NCBI RefSeq assembly: GCF_000954115.1
Contig: NZ_CP010797.1
Span: 62,001 to 126,000 of the forward strand
Length of the DNA: 64,000 nt
Direction of reading: 5' to 3'
Source: Rhodococcus sp. B7740
Lineage (GTDB): Bacteria; Actinomycetota; Actinomycetes; Mycobacteriales; Mycobacteriaceae
Under the pieces are notes generated by a model. That model saw nothing but the letters and a program-made list of their open reading frames with translations, did not search any database and was not told the DNA's origin. Below are positions 1-8,968 of the stretch, piece after piece. The position numbers and the translations under genes are program-made. Positions within the stretch are counted from its first letter, which is position 1, and each line of letters begins with the position of its first letter.

Positions 1-3000
1 GAAACCATCGACCAGCTCAAGGGCGGCCCGTGCCTGACTGTCAACTGCACCGGCAAGCTGGAGCAGTCGCTAATAGCCGCGAACTTCTATCAACAGATGT
101 ACGCCGTCAACGACATCCGCCGAGTCGTTGCCCGCGAACACACGTCCCTGCTGCCGGATGAGAAAAGGTTGGAGTACGAGTCTCAGTTCAAGGAGACGAA
201 TCCGCCTCCGAACGCGCCGAATGTCCTTGTCGCCACCCCCACGCTCGAGATGGGCATCGATATCGGCGATCTGTCCGCCGTGATGCTTTCCTCACTCCCG
301 CGGACGGTAGCGTCGTACCTCCAACGGGTGGGCCGCGCCGGCCGACTCACCGGAAATGCGTTGGCGCTGGCCTACGTCACCGCACGCGGAGATCAGTTGC
401 CCCGCTTCGCCGATCCCAATGCCACCATCAACGGAGCGGTACGTCCGCCCGCCACTTACCTCGACGCGGAGGAGATTCTTCGACGCCAGTTCCTGGCATC
501 GGTCGCCGACCGTCTTGCTCGTCAAAAGAACGCACCTCATCCGAGGACGACACCAGACGCTTTGGCTGCCGCCGGACCAACCACCTACCTGGGCACGCTG
601 ATCGCCGATGCCGAGGTCAATTCGGCACTGTACGTCGACGAATTCGTCGCTGGTTTCTCCACGCTTGCCTCTGATGTAGCCGAGCGGTTGCGCGCTTTCA
701 CTACGCCGCAGAGTGGTTCCGAGAGCAGTGAATTGGCATCTCGTTGCCATGCAGCGTCAGTGGAGTGGACGCACCGGGTTGAGACGTTGCAGCATCGTCT
801 GAAGGCTGTCGAAGCTGCTATCCCAGAGTTGCTGACGGCCTTCAACACTACGGTTGCGACCGAGGAAGACAAGGTGGCGTACCGGACCGCGCTCGCGGCG
901 CAACGACTGGTGCGTAACCAACTCGCAGAACTCCGGTCCGAGTACTGGATCAGCGCACTCGAATCGTTCGGACTCTTCCCCAATTACACGCTGCTGGACG
1001 ACTCTGTGACCCTGTCGGTATCGGTCAACTGGATTCACCCTGAGACCCAGGAGTTCGAACACACCGAGTTCGAGTTGAGCCGAGGTTCAGCTCAGGCACT
1101 GCGAGACTTCGCACCCGGATCAACCTTCTACGCAAGCGGATTCGCCATCGCTATCGATGCAGTGGACCTCGGTGCGGATGGAGACGCCGTTCGCGAGTGG
1201 GCATGCTGTCCCGAATGCGGTTTCGTCGCCGATCTCGGAGAAGGCGGCGTCGCGCCGTCGCAGTGCCCCCGGTGTGGAACTGTTGCGATAGCCGACATCG
1301 GCCAACGGTTACCCGTTGTCGAGCTGTCGAGCGTCTCGGCTGTCATTCGTCGCGAAGAGGCATCCATCGACGACGGGCGAGAAGAGCGGCTACGTACCCC
1401 GTACACCATCATCACCGCAGCCGATATCGACCCGAAGTCGTTCACCCGGCGCTGGTTCGTCGACGGTCTCGGCTTCGGCGCAACTCACCGTCGTTCGATG
1501 ACGATCCGATGGATCAATACTGGTGGGAGCCGGGGTGGCGGTTCGTCGCGGTTGCTGGCCGGAGGTGAAATCGAATCCGCAATGTTCCGTGTGTGCTCCG
1601 AATGCGGGAAGCTCGACACTGATACTCGACGAAACTCGGCCGGCGAGCACCGACCTTGGTGCTCGTATAGAAAGGCGCTCGAAGAGTCGACTGTCTCGGT
1701 CGCACTGGCGCGCTCGTTGACCACGGAAGGCCTTGTCCTTCGGCTGCCGCCCTCGGTGACGTGGGGAGATTCTTTTGCTATCCCCTCACTGTCTGCCGCG
1801 GTGCTACTCGGGTTACGAGAACGGATCGGTGGAGATCCTGATCATCTGCAGATTGTTTCTGTCAGCGACCCATCTCTCAACGGGGACAACCGGCCCGGTC
1901 TCTTACTGCATGACATAGTTCCTGGTGGAACGGGTTATCTGTCGGATCTCGCTGATCCACAAGCGATCTGGGACGTACTTCGGCTCGCACATGATGTCGT
2001 AGCTTCGTGCGAGTGCCAGTACGCCGGGAAGCTGGCCTGCGAAAAATGCTTGCTGCCCTTCGCATCGTTCCCCGATGTGAAGTTCACGTCGCGAAGCGCT
2101 GCCGTACGCCATCTACGAACTCTGTTGCTGGGTCGCGAACTGCCTAGCGACGACGAGTCACCGATCCCGGACACAATGCCATGGCCGATCACGGCCGACG
2201 AGCCTCCGTCAATCGACCACGAGTCCAATCTGGAACGTCGGTTCCGGGTGGTCTTCGCCGAAAGGCTGAAAGCTCTGGGCGCGACCATCGTGGAGAAACC
2301 AACCGATAGGGGAGTCGCTTGGGACGTCGCGCTCGGGTCGTCCAACAGGTGGAGTCTGCGGCCTCAAGAGAACATCCTGGGCAGTAAACCCGACTTCGTT
2401 CTGACATCGGCGACACCCGATGTCCCGCCAACTGCAATATTCACGGACGGTTGGCAATTCCATGCCAGCCCGGCGACGAACCGACTGGCGGACGACGCCG
2501 AGAAGCGACGCAATCTCCGCGATGGCGGATATCAGGTAGTCGCTATCACTCACCAGGACTTGGAGGGGAACCCGTCGACGTCCACGGTTCTGAACGCGGA
2601 TCACATTCCGAACCTCTTGAAGATGGCGGGCGATCAACTCGCGAAAGGCTCGATAGACCTGGTCTTTGCGACGAGCATCGACCTTCTCCTGGCGTGGATG
2701 CAGAGCCCGCAAGCCCACCCTCGTCGAAACCTTGCTCATTGGCTGCCGGTCATGGCAATCATGGGGATGGGTACTTCTGCGACACGCACCGGCGGTGCGG
2801 CACCGGCAGAACTTGCACTGAGTCTCATCGACGGGAACGTCGTCGAGAAACCTGCGGGCGACACGCTCGTATGGCGTGACCAGGGCTTCGCAGTGTCGGT
2901 GCGAGTCCCAGAAGGCAAGTCACTCGGCGAGGCCGAAATTGCCATCGTCATCGACGACAATGACGCGGCATTGTCAGTGGAGACGCGCGATCAGTGGAGA

Positions 3001-3414
3001 GAGTGGCTTCGTTGGTCCAACCTGCTCGAACTGCGTCCACTCACCGCCGTTGTTACCACACGGCGGCACCTGAGCTCGGCGTCGATGAGCATCGCACCTG
3101 CCGATACGCCCGTTCAACCTGTTGCGGCCGATAGTGATGCATTGAGTGGACCATGGCGCGAGGTCTACGACGGAGTGATCGGCCCCGTACAGGCGTTGGT
3201 GACTGCCCTTGCAAAGTTGGGTGTTCCGGTGCCGGAGGTTGGGGAAGAAGTGTCGGGGCTGCCGGTGGAGATTTCGTGGCCAACGTTGCGCATAGCAGTC
3301 GATCCCACGCTCGACGGGACAGATCAGCAGGAATTGTCGGAGGCAGGGTGGACACTGTGTGCGGCTGATGCCGAGTCAGTAGCAGAAGCGATTCAAGCTG
3401 CAGCGTTGCGCTAG
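1..3414 (+). CDS. DUF1998-type SF2 helicase with C-terminal nuclease-like domain, 5'-truncated by window edge
   Basis: The frame is open from base 1, so 1137 C-terminal residues are visible and the N-terminal helicase domain lies outside the window. The visible part opens in the second RecA-like domain: motif V-like ATPTLEMGIDI and motif VI QRVGRAGR (about residues 75-115). A CPECG...CPRCG zinc-binding pair follows near residue 405. A DUF1998/MZB-type cysteine cluster (CECQ...CEKC) lies near residues 665-685. Around residues 740-850 there is a region like a PD-(D/E)XK or DUF559 nuclease (KPDFVL, then IFTDGWQFH). This order recalls the large helicases of Druantia (DruE) and the DISARM DrmA/DrmB proteins, but assignment to either is inference. 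The UvrD-like gene follows after 40 bp on the same strand, so a defence or DNA-repair operon is likely. Substrate and partners cannot be read from the sequence. Confidence 0.85.
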   Translation, partial: ETIDQLKGGPCLTVNCTGKLEQSLIAANFYQQMYAVNDIRRVVAREHTSLLPDEKRLEYESQFKETNPPPNAPNVLVATPTLEMGIDIGDLSAVMLSSLPRTVASYLQRVGRAGRLTGNALALAYVTARGDQLPRFADPNATINGAVRPPATYLDAEEILRRQFLASVADRLARQKNAPHPRTTPDALAAAGPTTYLGTLIADAEVNSALYVDEFVAGFSTLASDVAERLRAFTTPQSGSESSELASRCHAASVEWTHRVETLQHRLKAVEAAIPELLTAFNTTVATEEDKVAYRTALAAQRLVRNQLAELRSEYWISALESFGLFPNYTLLDDSVTLSVSVNWIHPETQEFEHTEFELSRGSAQALRDFAPGSTFYASGFAIAIDAVDLGADGDAVREWACCPECGFVADLGEGGVAPSQCPRCGTVAIADIGQRLPVVELSSVSAVIRREEASIDDGREERLRTPYTIITAADIDPKSFTRRWFVDGLGFGATHRRSMTIRWINTGGSRGGGSSRLLAGGEIESAMFRVCSECGKLDTDTRRNSAGEHRPWCSYRKALEESTVSVALARSLTTEGLVLRLPPSVTWGDSFAIPSLSAAVLLGLRERIGGDPDHLQIVSVSDPSLNGDNRPGLLLHDIVPGGTGYLSDLADPQAIWDVLRLAHDVVASCECQYAGKLACEKCLLPFASFPDVKFTSRSAAVRHLRTLLLGRELPSDDESPIPDTMPWPITADEPPSIDHESNLERRFRVVFAERLKALGATIVEKPTDRGVAWDVALGSSNRWSLRPQENILGSKPDFVLTSATPDVPPTAIFTDGWQFHASPATNRLADDAEKRRNLRDGGYQVVAITHQDLEGNPSTSTVLNADHIPNLLKMAGDQLAKGSIDLVFATSIDLLLAWMQSPQAHPRRNLAHWLPVMAIMGMGTSATRTGGAAPAELALSLIDGNVVEKPAGDTLVWRDQGFAVSVRVPEGKSLGEAEIAIVIDDNDAALSVETRDQWREWLRWSNLLELRPLTAVVTTRRHLSSASMSIAPADTPVQPVAADSDALSGPWREVYDGVIGPVQALVTALAKLGVPVPEVGEEVSGLPVEISWPTLRIAVDPTLDGTDQQELSEAGWTLCAADAESVAEAIQAAALR

Positions 3415-3454
3415 AGCTCATAGTTCACCGTTGGTTCAGAAGGAAGGCGACTCA

Positions 3455-5671
3455 GTGCCCCAGATTGTGATCGGTCGTGGGCTGGACAAGATCGATGGAA
3501 GTCTTCACAAAGCGACCTACGCATTCCTTGCGAAGTTGTCAGCGAACGACGACAACAAGAGTCTGCACATCGAGCCGATCAACAACTCAGCTGATCCTCG
3601 CGCGCGAACTGGCCGCGTGGACCTGTCCAACCGAGCAGTGTTGTTCAAACTTCAGGGGAGTGGACAGGAGGCGTCCTACGTCTTCATCGGAACGTTTCAG
3701 CACGACGAGGCAATCAAGATTGCTCAAACTCGCCGAATGACGATCAACCCGCGCAACGGTGTGGCTGAACTGTTGCCGGTAGAAGAGCTTCCGCCCGTTT
3801 TCGTCGCTCCCACGGTGACGGCTGCACGGGCGGAAGCGCTGGAGCTTCCTGACTCCCACGCAGAAAAAACGTTGCGGGAAAGGGAATTCACGGTAGAGCA
3901 TCTGGCCGATCTGGGGATGGATCACGATTTTGCCGCGGGTGCATTGGACATCAACGACCCGGACGCGCTACTGGAGTATGCCGAGTCGGCACCCGCGACC
4001 TGGCAAGGCACCGCCCTCGTGGATATCTTCACGGGTACGTCTCTGACCGACATCAAAGACAAGTACACACTCGACACCGATACTTCGGACGAGGGCACCG
4101 ATGACGACAAGCTGCTCAAGGCACTGCGGCATCCCGCCGCACAGATGGAGTTTGCCTTCATCGAGGACAACGACGAGCTTCGCGAAGCGATCGAGCGGCC
4201 GGATTTCGCGGCGTGGCGTATCTTCCTACACCCGGAACAGCGAACCTACGCGGGCCGTGACACCAACGGGCCATTCCGCCTGACGGGTGGAGCAGGAACT
4301 GGCAAGACTGTCGTCCTCCTGCATCGCGCACGTGAGCTCTATCGAAAGAACCCGGCAGCGCGGATTGTGCTCACCACCTACGGTTCAACCCTTGCCGAAA
4401 GCCTGCGAACACAATTTGGTCAACTGGATGCGTCGGTTCCTCTAACAACCGATTTGGGTCAGTCCGGCGTGTTCATCTCGGGAGTCGACTCCATCGCGAC
4501 CCGCGTGCTCCACAAGTACGAGGCCGCGCTCGGAGGCAAAGCCTCCGGGAACGGTGCAGTCGCAGGGGTTCTCGGCCCCCGCACTGCGGAGGTCTTCAAG
4601 AGCCAGGCCCAGGATGCGTGGAAGCAGGCGATCGCGACATACGGCGTCGATCTGCCAAGCGATCTCAAAGTGGACTGGTTCTTCGAGGCCGAGTACAGCC
4701 TCATCGTGCTGCCGAACCTTGTGACCACTCGCGACGACTATCTACGTGTGAAGCGAGCAGGACGAGGGGTGTCTCTGAACCGAGCGAAGCGAAATGCTGT
4801 GTGGGACGTCATCGCTGGTTACCGAGCATCCTCCGCCGCGTCGGGTTCGACTGATTACGAGGAGCGCGCCGCGATTGCTTCGACTGTGTTGCGCGACGAC
4901 ACGAATGATTTGGCGGACCACGTACTCGTCGACGAAGCGCAAGATCTGAGCCCAAGTAGGTTTCTGCTACTGAGAGCTCTCGTACCCGAGGGCAAGAACG
5001 ACCTCTTCTTTGCCGAGGACACTCACCAGCGAATCTACGGGCAGCGGGTAGTTCTCGGGCGTTACGGAATCAATATCGTGGGCCGCTCGCGGCGGCTGAC
5101 GCTGAACTACCGCACCACTGAGCAGAACCTGCATTTTGCGCTGGGAATCCTTGCGGGATCTGAGTTCACGGACCTCGGGGACCAGATCGAGTCGTCGGAG
5201 GGGTACCGGTCGGCCCGCACCGGGCCGAAGCCGAACCGACTGGAGGTCTCCAACCTCACCGAGCAGTATCAGGTTGTTGCCGAGCTCGTCGAGGACTGGA
5301 TCGAGACCGGTACAGATCCGGAGTCGATCGGACTCCTCGTATCGACAAAGAAGGAAGGGCAGTCGCTTCCGCGTGCACTCGGTGAACGAAACGTGCGGGC
5401 TACCTTCGTCGATCGGGGTTCCGCCTCTGCGAAGGGAACTCCCCAGGTCATGACAATGCACCGCGCCAAGGGCATGGAGTTCGCAAAGGTAGTCCTGGTG
5501 GGAGTCGGCGAGAACTCGGTTCCTCGTTCTTACATCATCGACTCCTTGCCCGAGGGGGAGCGAGAGGATGCCTTGCAGCGTGAGAGGTCTTTGCTCTACG
5601 TCGCAGCTACTCGCGCGAGAGACGAGTTGGTCGTGGTGTGGACCGGTAAAGCAAGTTCACTGTTGCCCTGA
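3455..5671 (+). CDS. UvrD/Rep-like superfamily 1 helicase with N-terminal accessory domain
   Basis: A protein of 738 residues from GTG 3455, chosen because AAGGAAGG lies 7 bp upstream; an in-frame TTG at 3431 has no such site. SF1A motifs appear in order: Walker A GGAGTGKT, Walker B VLVDEAQDLS, motif IV-like LNYRTTEQN, motif V MTMHRAKGMEF, and motif VI LLYVAATRARDEL. It should be an ATP-driven DNA helicase. The first ~110 residues precede the helicase and include LHIEPI and AVLFKLQG. They resemble the RelE-like domain found in front of some actinobacterial UvrD proteins, but that reading is tentative. It is the second gene of the putative defence operon. The next gene on the strand is the OLD-like nuclease, now separated by an insertion sequence. 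A UvrD plus OLD pairing recalls Gabija (GajB/GajA), but this protein is longer than typical GajB and the gene order differs. Confidence 0.88.
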   Translation: MPQIVIGRGLDKIDGSLHKATYAFLAKLSANDDNKSLHIEPINNSADPRARTGRVDLSNRAVLFKLQGSGQEASYVFIGTFQHDEAIKIAQTRRMTINPRNGVAELLPVEELPPVFVAPTVTAARAEALELPDSHAEKTLREREFTVEHLADLGMDHDFAAGALDINDPDALLEYAESAPATWQGTALVDIFTGTSLTDIKDKYTLDTDTSDEGTDDDKLLKALRHPAAQMEFAFIEDNDELREAIERPDFAAWRIFLHPEQRTYAGRDTNGPFRLTGGAGTGKTVVLLHRARELYRKNPAARIVLTTYGSTLAESLRTQFGQLDASVPLTTDLGQSGVFISGVDSIATRVLHKYEAALGGKASGNGAVAGVLGPRTAEVFKSQAQDAWKQAIATYGVDLPSDLKVDWFFEAEYSLIVLPNLVTTRDDYLRVKRAGRGVSLNRAKRNAVWDVIAGYRASSAASGSTDYEERAAIASTVLRDDTNDLADHVLVDEAQDLSPSRFLLLRALVPEGKNDLFFAEDTHQRIYGQRVVLGRYGINIVGRSRRLTLNYRTTEQNLHFALGILAGSEFTDLGDQIESSEGYRSARTGPKPNRLEVSNLTEQYQVVAELVEDWIETGTDPESIGLLVSTKKEGQSLPRALGERNVRATFVDRGSASAKGTPQVMTMHRAKGMEFAKVVLVGVGENSVPRSYIIDSLPEGEREDALQRERSLLYVAATRARDELVVVWTGKASSLLP

Positions 5672-5706
5672 GCAGTAACGGTGTTCGAGCAGTAGGGATT
5701 AGCCGT

Positions 5707-5815
5707 GTGCACTTGCTTGCGGGTGGCTCCAGGATGCGAACCTTCGTGTGGCGGTGCCGAACGTCCGCGATACCTTCTGCTATCTTGGCTGTCAAGCTGC
5801 CGAACTTAGGGGATC
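5707..5815 (+). pseudogene. Candidate 5' fragment of the OLD-like nuclease gene, cut off by the IS3 element
   Basis: If the insertion sequence and one copy of its ATC target duplication are removed, this stretch joins in frame to the OLD-like nuclease at 7083. No stop codon interrupts it from GTG 5707 (AGGG upstream) or ATG 5734. The joined peptide would read ...AVKLPNLGDLLSEDAGL... It starts 35 bp after the UvrD-like gene stops, which is normal operon spacing. The open run is only about 36 codons, so an open frame by chance is possible and the call is inferential. Confidence 0.4.
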
Positions 5816-5839
5816 GGGACTGCCCCGACTTCAGTTGAC
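5816..5839 (+). repeat. Terminal inverted repeat of the IS3 element, left end
   Basis: It begins GGGACTGCCCC and ends GTTGAC. It matches the reverse complement of 7056-7079 at 20 of 24 positions. ATC directly outside it is the left target-duplication copy. Confidence 0.88.
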
Positions 5840-5856
5840 TAGTGGGGTTGAGCGAT

Positions 5857-6720
5857 TCAGGCCGCGTGTGCGGTCCGGTTGATTGTCTCAAACTCGATAG
5901 GGGTGAGCTTGCCGAGGCGCCGTTGACGGCGTTTGCGGTGATAGGTCTTTTCGATCCATGTCACGATCGCCAGCCGTAGTTGCTCGCGGGTCGACCACCG
6001 CTGGCGGTCGAGGACGTTCTTCTGCACGAGTGCGAAGAACGACTCCATCGCGGCGTTGTCACCGCACGCCCCGACCCGCCCCATAGAACCTCGTAACCCA
6101 TTGCGCGACAGTGCATGTACGAACTTCCTGGATCGGAATTGGCTACCGCGATCCGAATGCACGATAGTCCCCTCCGAGCCTCTTTGCGCCACAGCATTAT
6201 CCAATGCTGACACCGCTAACGAGGCCTTCATCCTGGAGTCGATCGAGTAGCCGACGATCCTGTTCGACCAGACGTCCTTGATCGCGCAGAGATACAGTTT
6301 GCCCTCGTCGGTGCGGTGTTCGGTGATGTCGGTCAGCCACAGCTCGTCCGCGGCCCGTGCGGTGAACTGACGGTCGACGAGGTCGTCGTGAACCGGCGGG
6401 CCGGCCTTCCTGTTCAGGCCTCGCTTCTTCGAGAACACCGACCAGATGCGTTCTTGTGAGCACAACCGCGCGACCCGGTTCTCGCTGGCGGTGATCCCGC
6501 GGTCGGGTAGTTCGTCTGCGATGAAGCGGTAGCCGAATGCGGGGTCGTCGTCGTGGATCTCACGAGCAATGTTGATCAGATGCGCATCATCCCAATCTCG
6601 TTGCGTGACTGGCTGTTTCTTCCATTTGTAGAACGCTTGGGTTGAGAAACCGAGAACCCGGCAGGTCACTGTGACGGGTACTCCGTCGCCAGCAAGGTCG
6701 AGGACCAGCGGGTAGATCAT
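5857..6720 (-). CDS. IS3-family transposase OrfB (DDE integrase domain)
   Basis: A protein of 287 residues carrying the rve-type integrase core. The DDE triad is visible in LTDITEH, VHSDRGSQF and NAAMESFFA. An N-terminal HTH_21-like region (GYRFIADELPDRGI) comes first. Its ATG overlaps the orfA stop as ATGA (6717-6720). OrfB may therefore be made by re-initiation, by a -1 frameshift giving an OrfAB fusion as is usual in IS3 elements, or both. It catalyses excision and integration of the element at the inverted repeats. The frame is intact and of normal length. Confidence 0.95.
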   Translation of the reverse strand: MIYPLVLDLAGDGVPVTVTCRVLGFSTQAFYKWKKQPVTQRDWDDAHLINIAREIHDDDPAFGYRFIADELPDRGITASENRVARLCSQERIWSVFSKKRGLNRKAGPPVHDDLVDRQFTARAADELWLTDITEHRTDEGKLYLCAIKDVWSNRIVGYSIDSRMKASLAVSALDNAVAQRGSEGTIVHSDRGSQFRSRKFVHALSRNGLRGSMGRVGACGDNAAMESFFALVQKNVLDRQRWSTREQLRLAIVTWIEKTYHRKRRQRRLGKLTPIEFETINRTAHAA

Positions 6721-7010
6721 TTTGGGAGTATGTCTCGACTCAGATAGGCGGCGGCTCGCCGCAGAACGTCGTTTTCCTGCTCGAGCAGCCGGTTGCGCTT
6801 TTTTAGCTCCCGCAGCTCAGCGGACTCGTCACCAGGGTTCTGCCGGCCGTCACGGACGACGCCGTCTTCACGATCGGCAATCTTGAGCCAGCGGTGCAGG
6901 CAACCTTCGGAGATTCCGAAGTCCTTCGCGATCTGACGCAACGGGGCCTCGCCCTTGCGTGCGACGGCGATGACGTCGCGGCGGAACTCCTCGGGAAATG
7001 CTTTCGGCAT
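6717..7010 (-). CDS. IS3-family transposase OrfA (helix-turn-helix)
   Basis: A protein of 97 residues starting at ATG 7010 (MPKAFPEEFRRD), with GGTGGAAGG upstream on the minus strand. It has the HTH_Tnp_1 fold typical of OrfA (IAKDFGISEGCLHRWLK) followed by a leucine-zipper-like stretch (LKKRNRLLEQENDVLRR) that would mediate oligomerisation. It binds the terminal inverted repeats and supplies DNA binding to the transposase. An in-frame ATG at 7019 is an alternative start. It overlaps orfB by 4 bp. Confidence 0.93.
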   Translation of the reverse strand: MPKAFPEEFRRDVIAVARKGEAPLRQIAKDFGISEGCLHRWLKIADREDGVVRDGRQNPGDESAELRELKKRNRLLEQENDVLRRAAAYLSRDILPK

Positions 7011-7055
7011 GGTGAACATCCTTCCACCGTGAGGAGCGATCCTCACAGATCAGAT

Positions 7056-7079
7056 GTCAACCAAAGCTGGGGCAGTCCC
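7056..7079 (-). repeat. Terminal inverted repeat of the IS3 element, right end
   Basis: Read on the minus strand it starts GGGACTGCCCC, mirroring 5816-5839. The bases just outside, ATC at 7080-7082, are the second copy of the target duplication. Confidence 0.88.
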
Positions 7080-7084
7080 ATCTG

Positions 7085-8968
7085 TTGTCAGAAGATGCTG
7101 GTCTTGAGGACACTCCTTCAGAGGTCCTATTTAAGAAGTTCGGCCACAAATCGGTCGAACCGGTACTAACAGAAATGCGCTTTCCTCACTACAAGTCACT
7201 CGCTGCGGACTTGACGATTAGTTTTTCGTTTCCGATAACAGCATTGGTTGGCGCAAACGGTACAAACAAGTCCTCGATTCTCCATGCAATCCAGGCGGCT
7301 CCAGAAGGCCGCAGCGTTGGCGATTTTTGGTTCTCAACTGCGGTGGATAAAATTGAGCGAAGGCGTCTTATAGGATCCGACAGGCATCGCTTTATCTACA
7401 AGTATCGGACCCGCGTAGGAAATAAATTAGTCCAACCCGAATGCAGAAAATCTCGCGTAACCCGCGACTATCGGTCGACTGTTCCGAAATCGTTGGAGGG
7501 TCAGCGAGACCCCGACGTATGGGAGCCTACTAAACTTGCCTTCAAAGCGGACCGGATGACCCCGCCGCCACCAGAAGGCGGCCCCGCAGATGATCTATTA
7601 TACGATTCGCGACAGCGATGGAAGCTTATAGACAAGCCGGTCGTGTACTTAGACTTTAGGTCTGAATTGTCGGCTTTCGACAAATTTTTCTACCACTCTC
7701 CGTTTACGCAATGGTCACCGAACCGCGCCCGGAAGAAGCTTACTCTGGTCGTACGGTCCAACGGTTTGGCGACAGCTTTTAATAGCGAGAAGCCTAAAAA
7801 GGTCGACGAAGGCAAGGTGAAGGAGCGGCGCGAGCTATCGGCGGAATCAATTCTGGCTGTGAGCAAAATTCTTGGCAAAAATTTCACTGAGATTCATCTA
7901 ATCCGTCACCAATTCTACTCCGCGGTTGGGTTCTCGGCTCGAATGACCCTAAAGGGGCGTACTTACTCAGAAGCGCACGCAGGCAGTGGTGAATTCGCGA
8001 TAGTCAGGCTTGTGGACGAAGTGGTTGAAGCAAGACCAAAATCGTTGATAATTCTCGACGAACCAGAAGTATCGCTACATCCCGGCGCTCAAAGGAACCT
8101 GATCAGATTTCTAAAAAAGCAGTGTCTTGCAAACGGGCACCAGATTGTGATGTCTACCCATTCCCCTACCATCATCAGCGAGCTTCCGCCCGATGCTGTC
8201 AAGCTGCTTGGCACCCGAACCGGTGAGGGTGAAGTGCGGTTGCTATCTGACAGGACATTGCCGGGAGAGGCATTTTTCCATTTAGGTCACTTCACTGACG
8301 GTCCGGGACAAAAAATCGTTGTCGAAGATGAGCTGGCGGCGGAAATAGTCTCGCGCGCAATCCGTGTTTTCCATCCCGAGTACTTATCTGTTATTAGGCC
8401 ATCAATATTTCCTGGTGGCGGTGATGGAATTCTTAAGAATCTTCTGCCAGCACAGGCGCTCGTTGCATCGACGGACGTAACTATATTGCTCGACGGGGAT
8501 AAATGTCAGTGGGACGCCGACTGGACGCAAAATGCAGTTACAAATCCAGAGCAGGCCGAAATTGATTGGGTTGGGCACCTGAAGCGGAATCTGGGATTGG
8601 AGCCAGAGCTGTTTCCTGATGGAGCCGGAGGAAAAGCCGACAATCTTAGCAGATCCCGAAACGCCAAGATCGTCGCTAAGTGGGCTAAATCTGAGCTATT
8701 TCATCTGCACGGTTTGTCGCCTGAGTCGGCACTGCTCTATGAGATGCAGGCGGCAGAATTTTTGGTTGGGCCTTTCGTCAGTGCAGAGGTTGGTAAGCGA
8801 TACTTCATTAGTCAAACCCGGAAATTTCACGGCAAAATCGACTCCGAACCGGTGACAGCCGCAGAAATCTTTGGATATCAGAAACACGAGATTTCTAAGC
8901 TCGATTCTAGGAGTGCCTTGATCTGTTCGGCGAACCGCGCAGTTGAGCGTGCGATATCCAAGATGTAG
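7085..8968 (+). CDS. OLD-like ATPase/TOPRIM nuclease, probably 5'-disrupted by the IS3 element
   Basis: The intact frame gives 627 residues from TTG 7085. ATG 7175 (MRFPHYKS, residue 31) would put the ATPase domain at the usual N-terminal position. An SMC/ABC-type P-loop VGANGTNKSS is followed by Walker B LIILDEPEVSLHP and an H-loop MSTHSP. A TOPRIM-like module follows, with the glutamate in IVVEDELAAEIV and the acidic pair in ILLDGDK. This is the architecture of OLD-family nucleases such as GajA, which cleave DNA under ATP control. Neither start has a clear ribosome-binding site, and the IS ends 5 bp before TTG 7085. The native start was probably upstream of the element. Codon use is clearly less G/C-biased than in the surrounding genes, which suggests horizontal acquisition. 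Confidence 0.82.
   Translation: MSEDAGLEDTPSEVLFKKFGHKSVEPVLTEMRFPHYKSLAADLTISFSFPITALVGANGTNKSSILHAIQAAPEGRSVGDFWFSTAVDKIERRRLIGSDRHRFIYKYRTRVGNKLVQPECRKSRVTRDYRSTVPKSLEGQRDPDVWEPTKLAFKADRMTPPPPEGGPADDLLYDSRQRWKLIDKPVVYLDFRSELSAFDKFFYHSPFTQWSPNRARKKLTLVVRSNGLATAFNSEKPKKVDEGKVKERRELSAESILAVSKILGKNFTEIHLIRHQFYSAVGFSARMTLKGRTYSEAHAGSGEFAIVRLVDEVVEARPKSLIILDEPEVSLHPGAQRNLIRFLKKQCLANGHQIVMSTHSPTIISELPPDAVKLLGTRTGEGEVRLLSDRTLPGEAFFHLGHFTDGPGQKIVVEDELAAEIVSRAIRVFHPEYLSVIRPSIFPGGGDGILKNLLPAQALVASTDVTILLDGDKCQWDADWTQNAVTNPEQAEIDWVGHLKRNLGLEPELFPDGAGGKADNLSRSRNAKIVAKWAKSELFHLHGLSPESALLYEMQAAEFLVGPFVSAEVGKRYFISQTRKFHGKIDSEPVTAAEIFGYQKHEISKLDSRSALICSANRAVERAISKM

Larger units (their letters stand above)
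5816..7079 (-). mobile_element. IS3-family insertion sequence, 1264 bp, complete
   Basis: The element carries orfA and orfB of an IS3-type transposase on the minus strand. Its ends are imperfect inverted repeats starting GGGACTGCCCC (20 of 24 positions match). It is flanked on both sides by the trinucleotide ATC (5813-5815 and 7080-7082), the 3-bp target duplication expected for this family. Both frames, both ends and the duplication are intact, so the insertion looks fairly recent and potentially active. It sits between a UvrD-like helicase gene and an OLD-like nuclease gene, and probably separates the nuclease from its original start and promoter. Confidence 0.93.

Noticed and set aside
1-3414. 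Naming the first gene druE or a DISARM gene
   Set aside because: The N-terminal half is missing and no other Druantia or DISARM genes (for example a methyltransferase) are visible.
3455-8968. Calling the UvrD and OLD-like genes a Gabija system
   Set aside because: Gabija has the OLD nuclease (GajA) first and a shorter helicase. Here the order is reversed, the helicase is larger with an extra N-terminal domain, and a DUF1998 helicase precedes both. The similarity is reported, not the name.
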